A DNA stretch of 64,000 bases from PWND01 sp964614525. GTDB taxonomy: Bacteria; Bacteroidota; Bacteroidia; Bacteroidales; UBA7960. The notes under the pieces were generated by a model that was not told the DNA's origin, made no database searches, and worked only from the letters and a program-made list of their open reading frames with translations. A program made the translations under genes and the position numbers. The stretch spans positions 1 to 64,000 of the forward strand of contig CAZTPA010000008.1 in the NCBI GenBank assembly GCA_964614525.1, in the 5' to 3' direction. Below, one piece after another: positions 53,881 to 62,327 of this stretch (its first letter is position 1; each line of letters begins with the position of its first letter).

Positions 53881-53980
53881 NNNNNNNNNNNNNNNNNNNN
53901 NNNNNNNNNNNNNNNNNNNNNNNNNNNNNNNNNNNNNNNNNNNNNNNNNNNNNNNNNNNNNNNNNNNNNNNNNNNNNNNN
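53881..53980. other. Scaffold gap (100 N)
   Basis: One hundred N of conventional placeholder length. Because the flanks share a 55-base exact overlap, the true gap is probably zero or negative in length, and the real intergenic distance between the DUF1360 and nuclease genes is shorter than drawn, unless a repeat copy was collapsed here. Confidence 0.97.
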
Positions 53981-54035
53981 AAACGTCTTTATAATAGTAT
54001 TGTTTAGAAATCTGTTAAAATATATAATTATTTTT
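53981..54035 (+). repeat. 55-bp contig-end duplicate, right copy
   Basis: Exact copy of 53826-53880. Beyond it the sequence continues uniquely (TATAATTGTTTG). Confidence 0.95.
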
Positions 54036-54127
54036 TATAATTGTTTGATTAATTCTAATATTAATGTAAAGTGAATACCTCTTAATTGTTAATTCTGACT
54101 ATTTTTGTTTATTATAAAAAACGAGAC

Positions 54128-54961
54128 ATGAGCAATAATATACTTGTTAAGAAAGCATCAGGAGATCTGGAGACTTTTTCTGAAGCAAAATTGGTTAATT
54201 CACTCAAGAGAGCCGGTGCAGATAGCAGAGCTATAGAAAAAATTGTAAACAATATTCAGGACTGGATTTTTAATGGAGTAACTACAAAGAAAATTTATTC
54301 CAGAGCTTTTGCAATGCTGAAAAAGAAAAAGACAGGTGTTGCAGCTAGGTATAAATTAAAAAAAGCAATTGCTGAGCTTGGACCTTCAGGTTATCCTTTT
54401 GAGCATTTTGTGGGACAGATATTTGAGAAATTGGGCTATGAAGTGTCTGTTGGAGTTACTATTCAAGGAAATTGCGTTAGTCATGAAGTAGATGTTGTTG
54501 CAAATAAAGATAATGTTCAGAATCTTATGGAATGTAAGTTTTACAATAATGGTGGAAAGCATGCAAATGTCCAGGTTTCTTTATATGTTCGTTCTCGTGT
54601 TAATGATATAATAAGAAAGAGAAAAAATTTGCCGGAGTATAAAAATTATGATTTTGAAGGCTGGGTTGTTACTAATACTCGTTTTACAGCTGACTCAATG
54701 GCTTTTGGAACTTGCAGCGGCTTGAAATTGCTGAGCTGGGATTATCCTCAGAACAATGGTCTTAAAGATATTATTGAAAGGTTGAAAATTTTTCCTATAA
54801 CAGTTCTTACAATGATTACTAAAAAAGAAAAGATAATTCTTATGGATAAAGGAATTGTTCTTTGCAGCCAATTAATTAGCAATCCTAAGGTTTTTGAGAT
54901 TATAGGTATAAATAAAAATAAGCAGAAAAAGGTTTTAGAAGAAGCCGGCAGCCTTTCCTGA
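54128..54961 (+). CDS. ATP-cone domain fused to Mrr-like restriction endonuclease domain
   Basis: 277 aa from the ATG at 54128. Residues about 4-85 are an ATP-cone (ILVKKASGDLETFSEAKLVNSLKRAGA, then GVAARYKLKKAIAEL), the nucleotide-sensing module of ribonucleotide reductases and NrdR. Residues about 88-205 form a PD-(D/E)xK nuclease core of the Mrr type: YPFEHFVGQIFEKLGYEV, then D122 in HEVDVVAN and E135-C-K137 in LMECKFY. The C-terminus is a small helical tail. No methylase or specificity gene is near, so classical restriction is unlikely. Role unknown; a nucleotide-controlled nuclease is the simplest reading. Related fusions occur across Bacteroidetes. Confidence 0.88.
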   Translation: MSNNILVKKASGDLETFSEAKLVNSLKRAGADSRAIEKIVNNIQDWIFNGVTTKKIYSRAFAMLKKKKTGVAARYKLKKAIAELGPSGYPFEHFVGQIFEKLGYEVSVGVTIQGNCVSHEVDVVANKDNVQNLMECKFYNNGGKHANVQVSLYVRSRVNDIIRKRKNLPEYKNYDFEGWVVTNTRFTADSMAFGTCSGLKLLSWDYPQNNGLKDIIERLKIFPITVLTMITKKEKIILMDKGIVLCSQLISNPKVFEIIGINKNKQKKVLEEAGSLS

Positions 54962-54968
54962 TGAGGCT

Positions 54969-55901
54969 TTATTTTTTCATAAATTCAATTAATTCAGGAA
55001 TTCTTTTCAACATAGCCAATTCTTTCATTTTGCTTCTGGCTTCCTGAACAGGACTGCCAAAATATATTTGGTTGCCGGGAATAGATTTTGCTACACCCGA
55101 TTGGCCAAGCACAATAGCACCTTTACCTATTGTCAGGTCTTTTTGCACTCCAACCTGGCCCCAAAGTATTACATCATCTTCAATAACTACGCATCCAGCA
55201 ATACCAACCTGAGAAGCAAATAAACAATTTTTCCCAATTATTGTATCATGTCCCACCTGAATATGATTATCCAGTTTTGTTCCTTCACCTATTGTTGTGT
55301 TGCCCGATACACCTTTGTCAATGGTACAGCAGGCACCAATTTCGACTTTATCCTTAATGATGACGCTTCCACATGATTCCAATTTATCATAAAATTCCGG
55401 TCTTCTTTTAAAATAAAAAGCATCAGCTCCAAGCACACTTCCTGAGTGAATAATAACGTTATCGCCAATTATACAATTGTCATAAATGCTTACATTGGCG
55501 TGTATCAGGCAGTTTTTTCCTATCGTAACATTATTGCCGATAAATGCTCCTGCTTGTATAATTGTCCCTTCTCCTATATTTGCACTTTGGCTGATTAATT
55601 GATTGCAACTTTGAAAAGGTCTGTACTTTTTTACAAGAGCTACATAATCCCTAAAAGGATCATCAGAAAATATTAAGGCTTTTCCTCCGGGCCTTGGTAC
55701 TTTCTTGTTAATGAGAATAGTTGTAGCAGCAGAATTTAAAGCTTTATCATAATACTTAGGATGATCAACAAAAGTGATATCACCTCTTTCAACCATATGT
55801 ATTTCGTTTATACCTGTGATAAGAAAATCAGGATCGCCGTCAAACTCAGCACCAATTATTTTAGCACAATCTTTTAGTGCAAGGGGTTTTGGTAATTTCA
55901 T
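54969..55901 (-). CDS. LpxD-like UDP-3-O-acylglucosamine N-acyltransferase (second copy)
   Basis: 310 aa. An N-terminal LpxD-type uridine-binding domain (LKDCAKIIGAEFDGDPDFLITGINEI, GDITFVDHPKYYDKAL) leads into a left-handed beta helix of hexapeptide repeats, with the catalytic-type histidine region LDNHIQVGHDTIIGKNCLFASQVG. A true lpxD lies at 59697, so this is a paralogue; it may acylate a related sugar or the same substrate with a different chain. It starts 15 bases after efp, probably in the same transcript. The C-terminal tail (EARSKMKELAMLKRIPELIEFMKK) is helical. Confidence 0.85.
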   Translation of the reverse strand: MKLPKPLALKDCAKIIGAEFDGDPDFLITGINEIHMVERGDITFVDHPKYYDKALNSAATTILINKKVPRPGGKALIFSDDPFRDYVALVKKYRPFQSCNQLISQSANIGEGTIIQAGAFIGNNVTIGKNCLIHANVSIYDNCIIGDNVIIHSGSVLGADAFYFKRRPEFYDKLESCGSVIIKDKVEIGACCTIDKGVSGNTTIGEGTKLDNHIQVGHDTIIGKNCLFASQVGIAGCVVIEDDVILWGQVGVQKDLTIGKGAIVLGQSGVAKSIPGNQIYFGSPVQEARSKMKELAMLKRIPELIEFMKK

Positions 55902-55916
55902 TAAAAACTATTAGAA

Positions 55917-56480
55917 TTATTTTACTCTTTCGCTATATTCTTGACTTCTTGTGTCAACTTTAATCATTTCTCCCTCATTTATAAAAAGAGGAACGTTTAC
56001 AGTTGCTCCGGTTTCTAAAGTTGCTGGTTTTAGAGTGTTTGTGGCTGTATCTCCTTTTACCCCGGGCTCAGCATATGTAACTTTCAACTCAACAAATGCC
56101 GGTAATTCACAACTTAATGGAGTTTCTGTATCTGCATGAAAAACTATTTCAACTTCCTGTCCTTCTTTCAGTAATGCCGGCGCACTAATAATCTCTTCAG
56201 GGATAGGTAACTGCTCAAAAGTTTCTGAATGCATAAAATTATATCCATTATCATCACGAAAAAGATATTGAAAAGGTCTTCTTTCAACTCTTGCTACATT
56301 TACCTTAACTCCTGCATTGAAAGTGTTTGGAATTACTTTGCCTGTTTTTAAATTTTTTAATTTTGTGCGAACAAAAGCACCACCCTTGCCGGGTTTTACA
56401 TGCTGAAAATCTACAATAGTAAAAAGTTCGTTGTTAATTTCAAGACAAAGTCCGTTTCTAAAATCTGATGTTGTTGCCAT
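55917..56480 (-). CDS. efp: Elongation factor P
   Basis: 187 aa, three beta-barrel domains, normal EF-P length. It rescues ribosomes stalled on polyproline. The loop that contacts the P-site reads KPGKGGAFVRTK with K32 at the tip, so this is a lysine-type EF-P. The C-terminal domain has the GATVNVPLFINEGEMIKVDTRSQEY ending. A TATTTTTG match (56513-56520, minus) sits 32 bases upstream. No epmA/epmB or earP is visible here, so whether K32 is modified is open. Confidence 0.96.
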   Translation of the reverse strand: MATTSDFRNGLCLEINNELFTIVDFQHVKPGKGGAFVRTKLKNLKTGKVIPNTFNAGVKVNVARVERRPFQYLFRDDNGYNFMHSETFEQLPIPEEIISAPALLKEGQEVEIVFHADTETPLSCELPAFVELKVTYAEPGVKGDTATNTLKPATLETGATVNVPLFINEGEMIKVDTRSQEYSERVK

Positions 56481-56512
56481 AAAAATATTATTGCTTTAAT
56501 TTATTTCAGGCA

Positions 56513-56520
56513 CAAAAATA
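56513..56520 (-). promoter_or_regulatory. Possible -7 element of efp
   Basis: Minus-strand TATTTTTG, 32 bases before the efp start; no -33 box at the right distance. Confidence 0.35.
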
Positions 56521-56550
56521 ATAAATTTACTTGTGCTTTTAACTTATTAG

Positions 56551-57180
56551 TTAAGCAGATAGAAAATTATTTTTTAATAAAAGTGAATTGGTGCTTAGAA
56601 AAGTTTCGGTTTCATTATGATTAGAAAATACTATAACTGTTCGCGAGTTGCTTGTTTTATTTAGAATATCCTGATACCATTTTTTTGCTTCCTTGTCAAG
56701 ATTCGTACATGGTTCATCAAGCAGCAACAAGTTAGAGGTTGTGAAAAATGCCAAAGCAAGCTTAACTCTTTGTTTCATACCGGAAGAAAAGTTTTTTAAT
56801 ATTTTATTGGCAGCAGATTCAAGTTGAAGAATTTCAATTATATTTTTTGTATTATAATTATTTATGGCTGTTTTTAATTTGAAATGAAAATTTAATGTCT
56901 CGTACAAAGTAAGTTCTTCAATCAGCTGCAGGTGAGGGCTTGCAATTGATGTATGCATGTATATGCTCTTCCCGCAGATGTTTTTACTGTTTAAAGAATA
57001 TGATACTTTTCCTCTTGATAAATTTGTATATCCCGAAATTATTTTAAGTAAACTGGATTTCCCTGAACCGTTTTTTCCTAAAACAGAATTAATGGTTTTT
57101 TCCTCAAAAACATGATTAATATTTCTGAATATCCATTGATTGCCAAATTTTTTACCTGCATTATCAAGAGATATTTGCAT
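56551..57180 (-). CDS. ABC transporter ATPase, CcmA-like
   Basis: 209 aa, a single nucleotide-binding domain of minimal size. Walker A GKNGSGKSS, signature FSSGMKQRVKLA, Walker B LLLLDEPCTNLD and H-loop SNHNE are intact. Short length, lack of extra domains and KIISGYTNLSRGKVSYSL recall CcmA, the ATPase of the heme-release complex. CcmB (51163) lacks an adjacent ATPase and this gene has no adjacent permease, so they are plausible partners although about 4.7 kb apart and on opposite strands. It lies between lpxA and efp. Confidence 0.85.
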   Translation of the reverse strand: MQISLDNAGKKFGNQWIFRNINHVFEEKTINSVLGKNGSGKSSLLKIISGYTNLSRGKVSYSLNSKNICGKSIYMHTSIASPHLQLIEELTLYETLNFHFKLKTAINNYNTKNIIEILQLESAANKILKNFSSGMKQRVKLALAFFTTSNLLLLDEPCTNLDKEAKKWYQDILNKTSNSRTVIVFSNHNETETFLSTNSLLLKNNFLSA

Positions 57181-57241
57181 AAATAGAGGTTTTGAAATGT
57201 ATTACAATAATAGTAATAAACTTAGGCAAAGTAGAAATCAA

Positions 57242-58030
57242 TTATTTGTCATTAGAAGTATAGCCTTTCATAATTCCTCTTGTTGAATTGTTGATAAATG
57301 CAATTATCTCATCTCTTTCAGGAGTCGAAGGAACTTCTGTTTCTATAATACTAATGGCTTTGGAAACATTATATCTTTTTAGGTATAATATTCTGTAAAT
57401 ATCTTGAATTTCATTAATTTTTTTATTTGAAAAACCTCTTCTTCTTAACCCGATAGAGTTAATTCCAACAAATGATAGCGGATCTCTTGCAGCTTTGGTA
57501 AATGGAGGTACGTCTTTTCTAACCAAGGATCCTCCGCTAATCATTGAATGTTTACCAATATTCACAAATTGATGTATAGCAGATAATCCTCCTATAATAG
57601 CATAGTCATCGATATATATATGACCTGCAAGTGTTGCGGCATTAGCTAAAATACAATTGTTACCGATTTCGCAATCATGAGCGATATGCACATAGGCCAT
57701 TAAAAGACAATTGTCGCCAACAACAGTTTTGTTGTTGGCTTTGGTTCCTCTGTTTATTGTAACAAATTCTCTGATTATTGTGTTATCGCCAATTTCAACA
57801 GTAGTTTCCTCGCCTTCAAATTTTAAATCCTGAGGAATTGCCGAAACAACTGCACTTGGAAAGATCTTGCAATTTTTTCCAATTCTTGCACCTTCCATTA
57901 TCGTAACATTAGATCCTATCCAGGTACCTTCTCCGATTTCAACATTCTTATGAATAGTAACAAAAGGTTCTATTACCACATTGGCAGCAATTTTAGCTTG
58001 TGGGTGAACGTAAGCTAATGGTTGATTCAT
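57242..58030 (-). CDS. lpxA: LpxA, UDP-N-acetylglucosamine acyltransferase
   Basis: 262 aa, normal length. First committed acylation of lipid A synthesis: transfers a hydroxyacyl chain from ACP to UDP-GlcNAc. The left-handed beta helix of hexapeptide repeats starts at AYVHPQAKIAANVVIEPFVTIHKNVEIG, with the active-site region MAYVHIAHDCEIGNNCILANAATLAGH and the C-terminal helical cap (GLRRRGFSNKKINEIQDIYRILY). It follows lpxC-fabZ by 66 bases in the minus-strand lipid A cluster. Confidence 0.96.
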   Translation of the reverse strand: MNQPLAYVHPQAKIAANVVIEPFVTIHKNVEIGEGTWIGSNVTIMEGARIGKNCKIFPSAVVSAIPQDLKFEGEETTVEIGDNTIIREFVTINRGTKANNKTVVGDNCLLMAYVHIAHDCEIGNNCILANAATLAGHIYIDDYAIIGGLSAIHQFVNIGKHSMISGGSLVRKDVPPFTKAARDPLSFVGINSIGLRRRGFSNKKINEIQDIYRILYLKRYNVSKAISIIETEVPSTPERDEIIAFINNSTRGIMKGYTSNDK

Positions 58031-58096
58031 ACTGTTCTTTTTATTGTAATTTATTCAAATTTGATATTATACTTATTTTTGACAATTAAATTGTGA

Positions 58097-59494
58097 TTAC
58101 TCTTTATTTTTTACTACCTGAGCCATCAATTCAGCTTCCATCACAATTTTATTGCCTACATATGCATAACCTTGCATATGGCAAATGCCCCTTCTTATAG
58201 GTGTTATAAAGGATAATTTTAAGATTAGAGTATCTCCGGGCACTACTTTTTGCTTAAACTTCACTTTATCAATTTTCATAAAGTATGTGCTGTAATTATC
58301 CGGGTCGTCAACTCCTGAAAGTATCATTATGCCACCTGCCTGTGCTAATGCTTCAACCTGAAGTACTCCCGGCATAACAGGTTCTTTTGGAAAATGCCCC
58401 ACAAAAAAACCTTCATTCATAGTGACATTTTTTATACCTATAATTGAATTATCATCCTTTTCAATTATTTTGTCAACCAGCAAAAAAGGATAGCGATGCG
58501 GTAACATTTTGCTTATTGCATTAATGTCGAAAAGGGGCTTCGATAAAGGATCGTATTTAGGAATTTGAGCTTCCTGCTCTTGTTTTTTAATTATTTTTTG
58601 AAGTTCTTTTGCGAATTTCACATTAGAGGAATGACCGGGTTTCCTTGCAATAATATGAGCTTTTATAGGTTTCCCGATTAAACTGAGGTCTCCAATAACA
58701 TCTAATAGCTTATGTCTTGCAGGTTCATTATTAAAGTATAATTCAAGATTGTTTAAAATCCCTTCCGGTTTTATATCAACTTTAGGTTTGTCAAATACTT
58801 TTGCAAGTTGATCAAGCTCTTTTTGCTTTACTTCTCTGTCGACAAATACAATTGCATTTTTTAAATCTCCTCCTTTAATAAGATTCTTGGATAAAAGATA
58901 TTCTAGCTCGTGAAGAAATACAAAAGTTCTGCAAGGTGCAATTTTTTCTGCAAAATCTTCAAGATTATCAAGTTTAGCATGTTGTGGGGGCAAAATATTT
59001 GATTTAAAGTCTATCATGCATGAAATCCTATATCTGTCATAAGGCACAGCAATTATTTCACAGTCTTTCTCTTCGTCATAAAAATGCACAGCTTCTTTTA
59101 GTTCAAAGTAATCAACCAATGCGTTTTGTTCAAGTATGCCTGCCTTTTCTATTGCTTCTACATAAAATTTACTGCTTCCATCTAGTATAGGAGTTTCTGA
59201 ACAATCAACTTCTATAATGATATTGTTTATTTGTAGTCCGGTAACAGCAGCCAAAACATGCTCTATTGTTGCAACTTTTATACCGTTGTGTTCGATGGTT
59301 GTGCCCCTGGAAGTATTGCTTACATAATCAGCATTAGCTTCAATAAAGGCCTCCGGGCCAATGTCTTTTCTTAAAAATCTAATACCGGTATTTTCTTCTG
59401 CCGGTTTTAAAGTAAGTGTTACTTCTTTACCTGTATGTAGCCCTACACCTTTTAATAAAACTTCACTCTTAAGTGTTTTTTGCCTGTCATTCAT
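58097..59494 (-). CDS. lpxC-fabZ: Bifunctional LpxC deacetylase / FabZ dehydratase
   Basis: 465 aa fusion, a Bacteroidetes hallmark. Residues 1-310 are LpxC, the zinc deacetylase that commits UDP-acyl-GlcNAc to lipid A: GVGLHTGKEVTLTLKPA, the zinc-binding TIEHVLAAVTGL, SETPILDGSS and ARHKLLDVIGDLSL. Residues about 325-465 are FabZ, the 3-hydroxyacyl-ACP dehydratase: MLPHRYPFLLVDKI and the catalytic GHFPKEPVMPGVLQVEALAQAGG. Joining the two puts the competing uses of hydroxyacyl-ACP into one protein. A strong TACCTTTG element lies upstream. Confidence 0.97.
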   Translation of the reverse strand: MNDRQKTLKSEVLLKGVGLHTGKEVTLTLKPAEENTGIRFLRKDIGPEAFIEANADYVSNTSRGTTIEHNGIKVATIEHVLAAVTGLQINNIIIEVDCSETPILDGSSKFYVEAIEKAGILEQNALVDYFELKEAVHFYDEEKDCEIIAVPYDRYRISCMIDFKSNILPPQHAKLDNLEDFAEKIAPCRTFVFLHELEYLLSKNLIKGGDLKNAIVFVDREVKQKELDQLAKVFDKPKVDIKPEGILNNLELYFNNEPARHKLLDVIGDLSLIGKPIKAHIIARKPGHSSNVKFAKELQKIIKKQEQEAQIPKYDPLSKPLFDINAISKMLPHRYPFLLVDKIIEKDDNSIIGIKNVTMNEGFFVGHFPKEPVMPGVLQVEALAQAGGIMILSGVDDPDNYSTYFMKIDKVKFKQKVVPGDTLILKLSFITPIRRGICHMQGYAYVGNKIVMEAELMAQVVKNKE

Positions 59495-59636
59495 GATGTG
59501 ATAATTAAACAGATTATTATTTAATTAACTGAATTAAAACAACATAATTGCATAATATTCAAGAAATCTATCAAATAATTAATAGAAAAAATACAATAGA
59601 AATGCATGAAAATTATCCGGATGCTTAATTTTCGGG

Positions 59637-59644
59637 CAAAGGTA
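59637..59644 (-). promoter_or_regulatory. Probable -7 element of the lpxC-fabZ/lpxA operon
   Basis: Minus-strand TACCTTTG, a near-ideal TAnCTTTG, 143 bases upstream of lpxC-fabZ in a 202-bp spacer. No clear -33 TTTG. Confidence 0.45.
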
Positions 59645-59696
59645 TCAAAAATAATTTGTGTAAAAAATAATATTCTTCTATAAAGGTATGATGAGA

Positions 59697-60731
59697 TTAT
59701 TTCTTATCAAGTTTCTCTATCTGTTTCTCCAACTTATCAATTTTCTTGACCATTTTATCAAGATTCCTGAAATGCACATATGTTTTGCGATATTTTGCAG
59801 CATCGAAAGCAGGTGATCCCATAATTATTTCATTATCAGGTATGTTAGCACCAATGCCGGATTGTGCAGCGATTTTAACATTATTGCCAATTGTTAAATG
59901 CCCGCTAATGCCCACTTGACCTCCTATCATGCAATTTTTGCCAATTTTTGAGGAACCGGCAATTCCGCATTGTGCAGCTATAACAGTATTTTCTCCAATT
60001 TGAACATTATGAGCAATTTGAATAAGATTATCCAGTTTTACCCCTTTTTTTATTAGTGTAGAACCAAGTGTAGCTCTGTCTATAGTTGTATTAGCGCCAA
60101 TTTCTACATCATCTTCAATTTCTACAATTCCAATTTGCGCAACTTTTAAATAAAGATTATCTGCTTGTGGTGAAAAACCAAATCCATCGGCGCCTATTAC
60201 AACTCCGGAATGTATTATACAGGAATTACCAATTCTGCAATTTTTGTAAATCTTCACTCCGGCATTAATAATACAATCATCACCAATTTTTACATCATCA
60301 CCAATAAAAGCATGTGGGAATATTTGAACATTTTTGCCTATACTACAGTTCTCTCCAAGATGAACAAATTCACCGATATAAGGATTTTTACCAATATCCG
60401 AGCTTTCAGATATATATGATAATGAGGAAATACCTGATTTTTTTGGTTGACTTTTCTGATACAACTCCAGCAGCTGTGCTAAAGAGTTATATGCATTTTC
60501 TACTCTTATTAAAGTTGTCTTTATTGGCTTATCAGCCTGAAAATCTTTGTTTACAAGTACAATAGATGCTTTTGTAGAGTATATATATGGTGTATATGCC
60601 GGATTTGACAAAAAGCTTAATGAGCCTTCTTCACCTTCTTCTATTTTCGATATTTTATCAACTTTTGCTTCAGGATTTCCTTCAATGGTACCATTAAGAA
60701 AATCTGCTATCTTTTGAGCTGAGAAATCCAT
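59697..60731 (-). CDS. lpxD: LpxD, UDP-3-O-(3-hydroxyacyl)glucosamine N-acyltransferase
   Basis: 344 aa from the ATG ending at 60731 (MDFSAQKIADFLNGTIEGNPEAKVDKIS); the open frame runs 16 codons further up but this is the standard start. It adds the second acyl chain to UDP-GlcN in lipid A synthesis. N-terminal uridine-binding domain (about 1-100), left-handed beta helix with LDNLIQIAHNVQIGENTVIAAQCGIAG around the catalytic histidine, and a C-terminal helix (DKMVKKIDKLEKQIEKLDKK). A possible TATTTTTG -7 box lies at 60796-60803 (minus). Closest to the canonical family of the two lpxD genes here. Confidence 0.95.
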   Translation of the reverse strand: MDFSAQKIADFLNGTIEGNPEAKVDKISKIEEGEEGSLSFLSNPAYTPYIYSTKASIVLVNKDFQADKPIKTTLIRVENAYNSLAQLLELYQKSQPKKSGISSLSYISESSDIGKNPYIGEFVHLGENCSIGKNVQIFPHAFIGDDVKIGDDCIINAGVKIYKNCRIGNSCIIHSGVVIGADGFGFSPQADNLYLKVAQIGIVEIEDDVEIGANTTIDRATLGSTLIKKGVKLDNLIQIAHNVQIGENTVIAAQCGIAGSSKIGKNCMIGGQVGISGHLTIGNNVKIAAQSGIGANIPDNEIIMGSPAFDAAKYRKTYVHFRNLDKMVKKIDKLEKQIEKLDKK

Positions 60732-60795
60732 ATGTTGTTTTATAAAAGTATTTTTTAAAAAAGTGGTGCAAGTTAGCAATAAAAAAAAAATCTTG

Positions 60796-60803
60796 CAAAA
60801 ATA
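60796..60803 (-). promoter_or_regulatory. Possible -7 element of lpxD
   Basis: Minus-strand TATTTTTG, 64 bases upstream of the chosen lpxD start; no well-spaced -33 box. Confidence 0.3.
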
Positions 60804-60829
60804 TTAACAGAACTGCAAGAATTTTGTTG

Positions 60830-62080
60830 TTACAAATACTGTATTATTTCTTTTGGAAAACAAATAAAATGTTTTTCAACATCTTTTGATAGGTTGTTGC
60901 TGTTTAGATAATCACTGGCCGATGAGAGGTCGGTTAAGTTGCCGTCTTTTTGCAGTACCATAATATTACCTATTCCCGGATCATAAGCATTGTTTCGGGC
61001 TGTGTCTTCTATTACAAAGTACTTTAATTCTTCATCAGAAATCTTTAATACTTTTTTTGTTGTAGACTTTATTTTTTCAACATAACTATCATCAAAGGGG
61101 TTACGCTGAATGTTTATCTTGTAAAGATTTCTGTTTAATAAATTACGGCAAAGTTTTGATAATATTTTGTCAGAATGATCTGTCCAAACTTTAATAGAAG
61201 CCATAATATCAAAATCATCTAATCCTGCAAATTTGTCTAGTAACTCAGGATTTGCTTCAAAATCTTTGCGAGTATACTTTTCAGATAAGAATAATGTCAA
61301 CGAAGGCGTAGCAAATAATTTTTCCCCGCTAAGCGATAATTCTTTTGCGCGGAGTAATATATTAATTAATAATTTTTCTGCAGAAATAACAGTTTTATGC
61401 AGATAAACTTGCCAATACATTAGCCGCCTGGCAATTAAAAATTTCTCAACAGAATATACTCCTTTTTCATCAACAACTAGTTTGTTATCTACAATGTTGA
61501 GCATTTTAATTATACGATCATAACTGATTACCCCTTCTGAAACACCTGTAAAATAGCAATCTCTGTTCAGATAATCAAGCCTGTCCATGTCGAGCTGCCC
61601 TGAAACTAACTGATATAAGTATTTCTTTGGATATTGATTATTGAATATTTGCTTTGCAATAAGCAAACTGTTACCATATTTTTGGAAGAGACGGTCAAAG
61701 AAAATTAAAGATAAGTCTTCATGATTCATTTCATGAACAATTGAATTTTCAAGTGAGTGAGAAAATGGTCCATGTCCAATATCATGTAATAATATTGCAA
61801 TCGTAACGCCCATTGCTTCCTCCTCCGAAATGTCATGGCCTTTAAATCTTAAAATTTCTATAGCCTCGCACATTAAATACATTGCTCCCATTGCATGATG
61901 AAATCGCGTATGCAATGCGCCCGGATATACAAGTTGAGTTAATCCTAATTGTTTAATTCTTCTTAATCTTTGGAAATATGGATCCTCAATTAAATCAAAG
62001 ATTTCTTCATATGGAATGTTTATAAATCCATAAACGGGATCATTGAAAATCTTTAACTTGTTTAAATATGAACTTTTCAT
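60830..62080 (-). CDS. HD-domain phosphohydrolase (dGTPase/SAMHD1-like)
   Basis: 416 aa. The HD metal site is complete: RFHHAMGAMYLMCEA (His of the H...HD...D set), ILLHDIGHGPFSHSLEN (HD) and a later DMDRLDYLNRDCYFTG (Asp). Start KIFNDPVYGFINIPYEEIFDLIEDPYFQRLRRIKQLG is the typical opening of the YdhJ/SAMHD1-like HD family in Bacteroidetes. Relatives cut dNTPs or other phosphoesters; the substrate here is unknown. It is the first minus-strand gene upstream of the lpx cluster, 98 bases from lpxD, and divergent from porX. Confidence 0.93.
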   Translation of the reverse strand: MKSSYLNKLKIFNDPVYGFINIPYEEIFDLIEDPYFQRLRRIKQLGLTQLVYPGALHTRFHHAMGAMYLMCEAIEILRFKGHDISEEEAMGVTIAILLHDIGHGPFSHSLENSIVHEMNHEDLSLIFFDRLFQKYGNSLLIAKQIFNNQYPKKYLYQLVSGQLDMDRLDYLNRDCYFTGVSEGVISYDRIIKMLNIVDNKLVVDEKGVYSVEKFLIARRLMYWQVYLHKTVISAEKLLINILLRAKELSLSGEKLFATPSLTLFLSEKYTRKDFEANPELLDKFAGLDDFDIMASIKVWTDHSDKILSKLCRNLLNRNLYKINIQRNPFDDSYVEKIKSTTKKVLKISDEELKYFVIEDTARNNAYDPGIGNIMVLQKDGNLTDLSSASDYLNSNNLSKDVEKHFICFPKEIIQYL

Positions 62081-62327
62081 TATTTGTGGAAATTACTTAC
62101 TCTTAAAGCTGATTAATTATGTGATTTTGCTTTTCAAAATTCGTTATTTTTCATTAAATTTGCTAATGTACAAATAATTGCCGGGGCAAATGTCTTGATA
62201 TACACATTACAATGAGTTTTTGATTTTTTTTGTTTAGCTTTTTTTATTGCAAATAAGTGTTTGTTTTAAATACTTAATCAGATTTGGCGTTGTATTCTTG
62301 TGTTATTAATTAAAAAAAATCAGAAAT

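Noticed and set aside
53826..54035. Biological direct repeat, such as a target-site duplication around a mobile element in the N run
   Set aside because: A 55-base exact match is far too long for a target duplication and equals a common assembly k-mer; a contig overlap explains it better.
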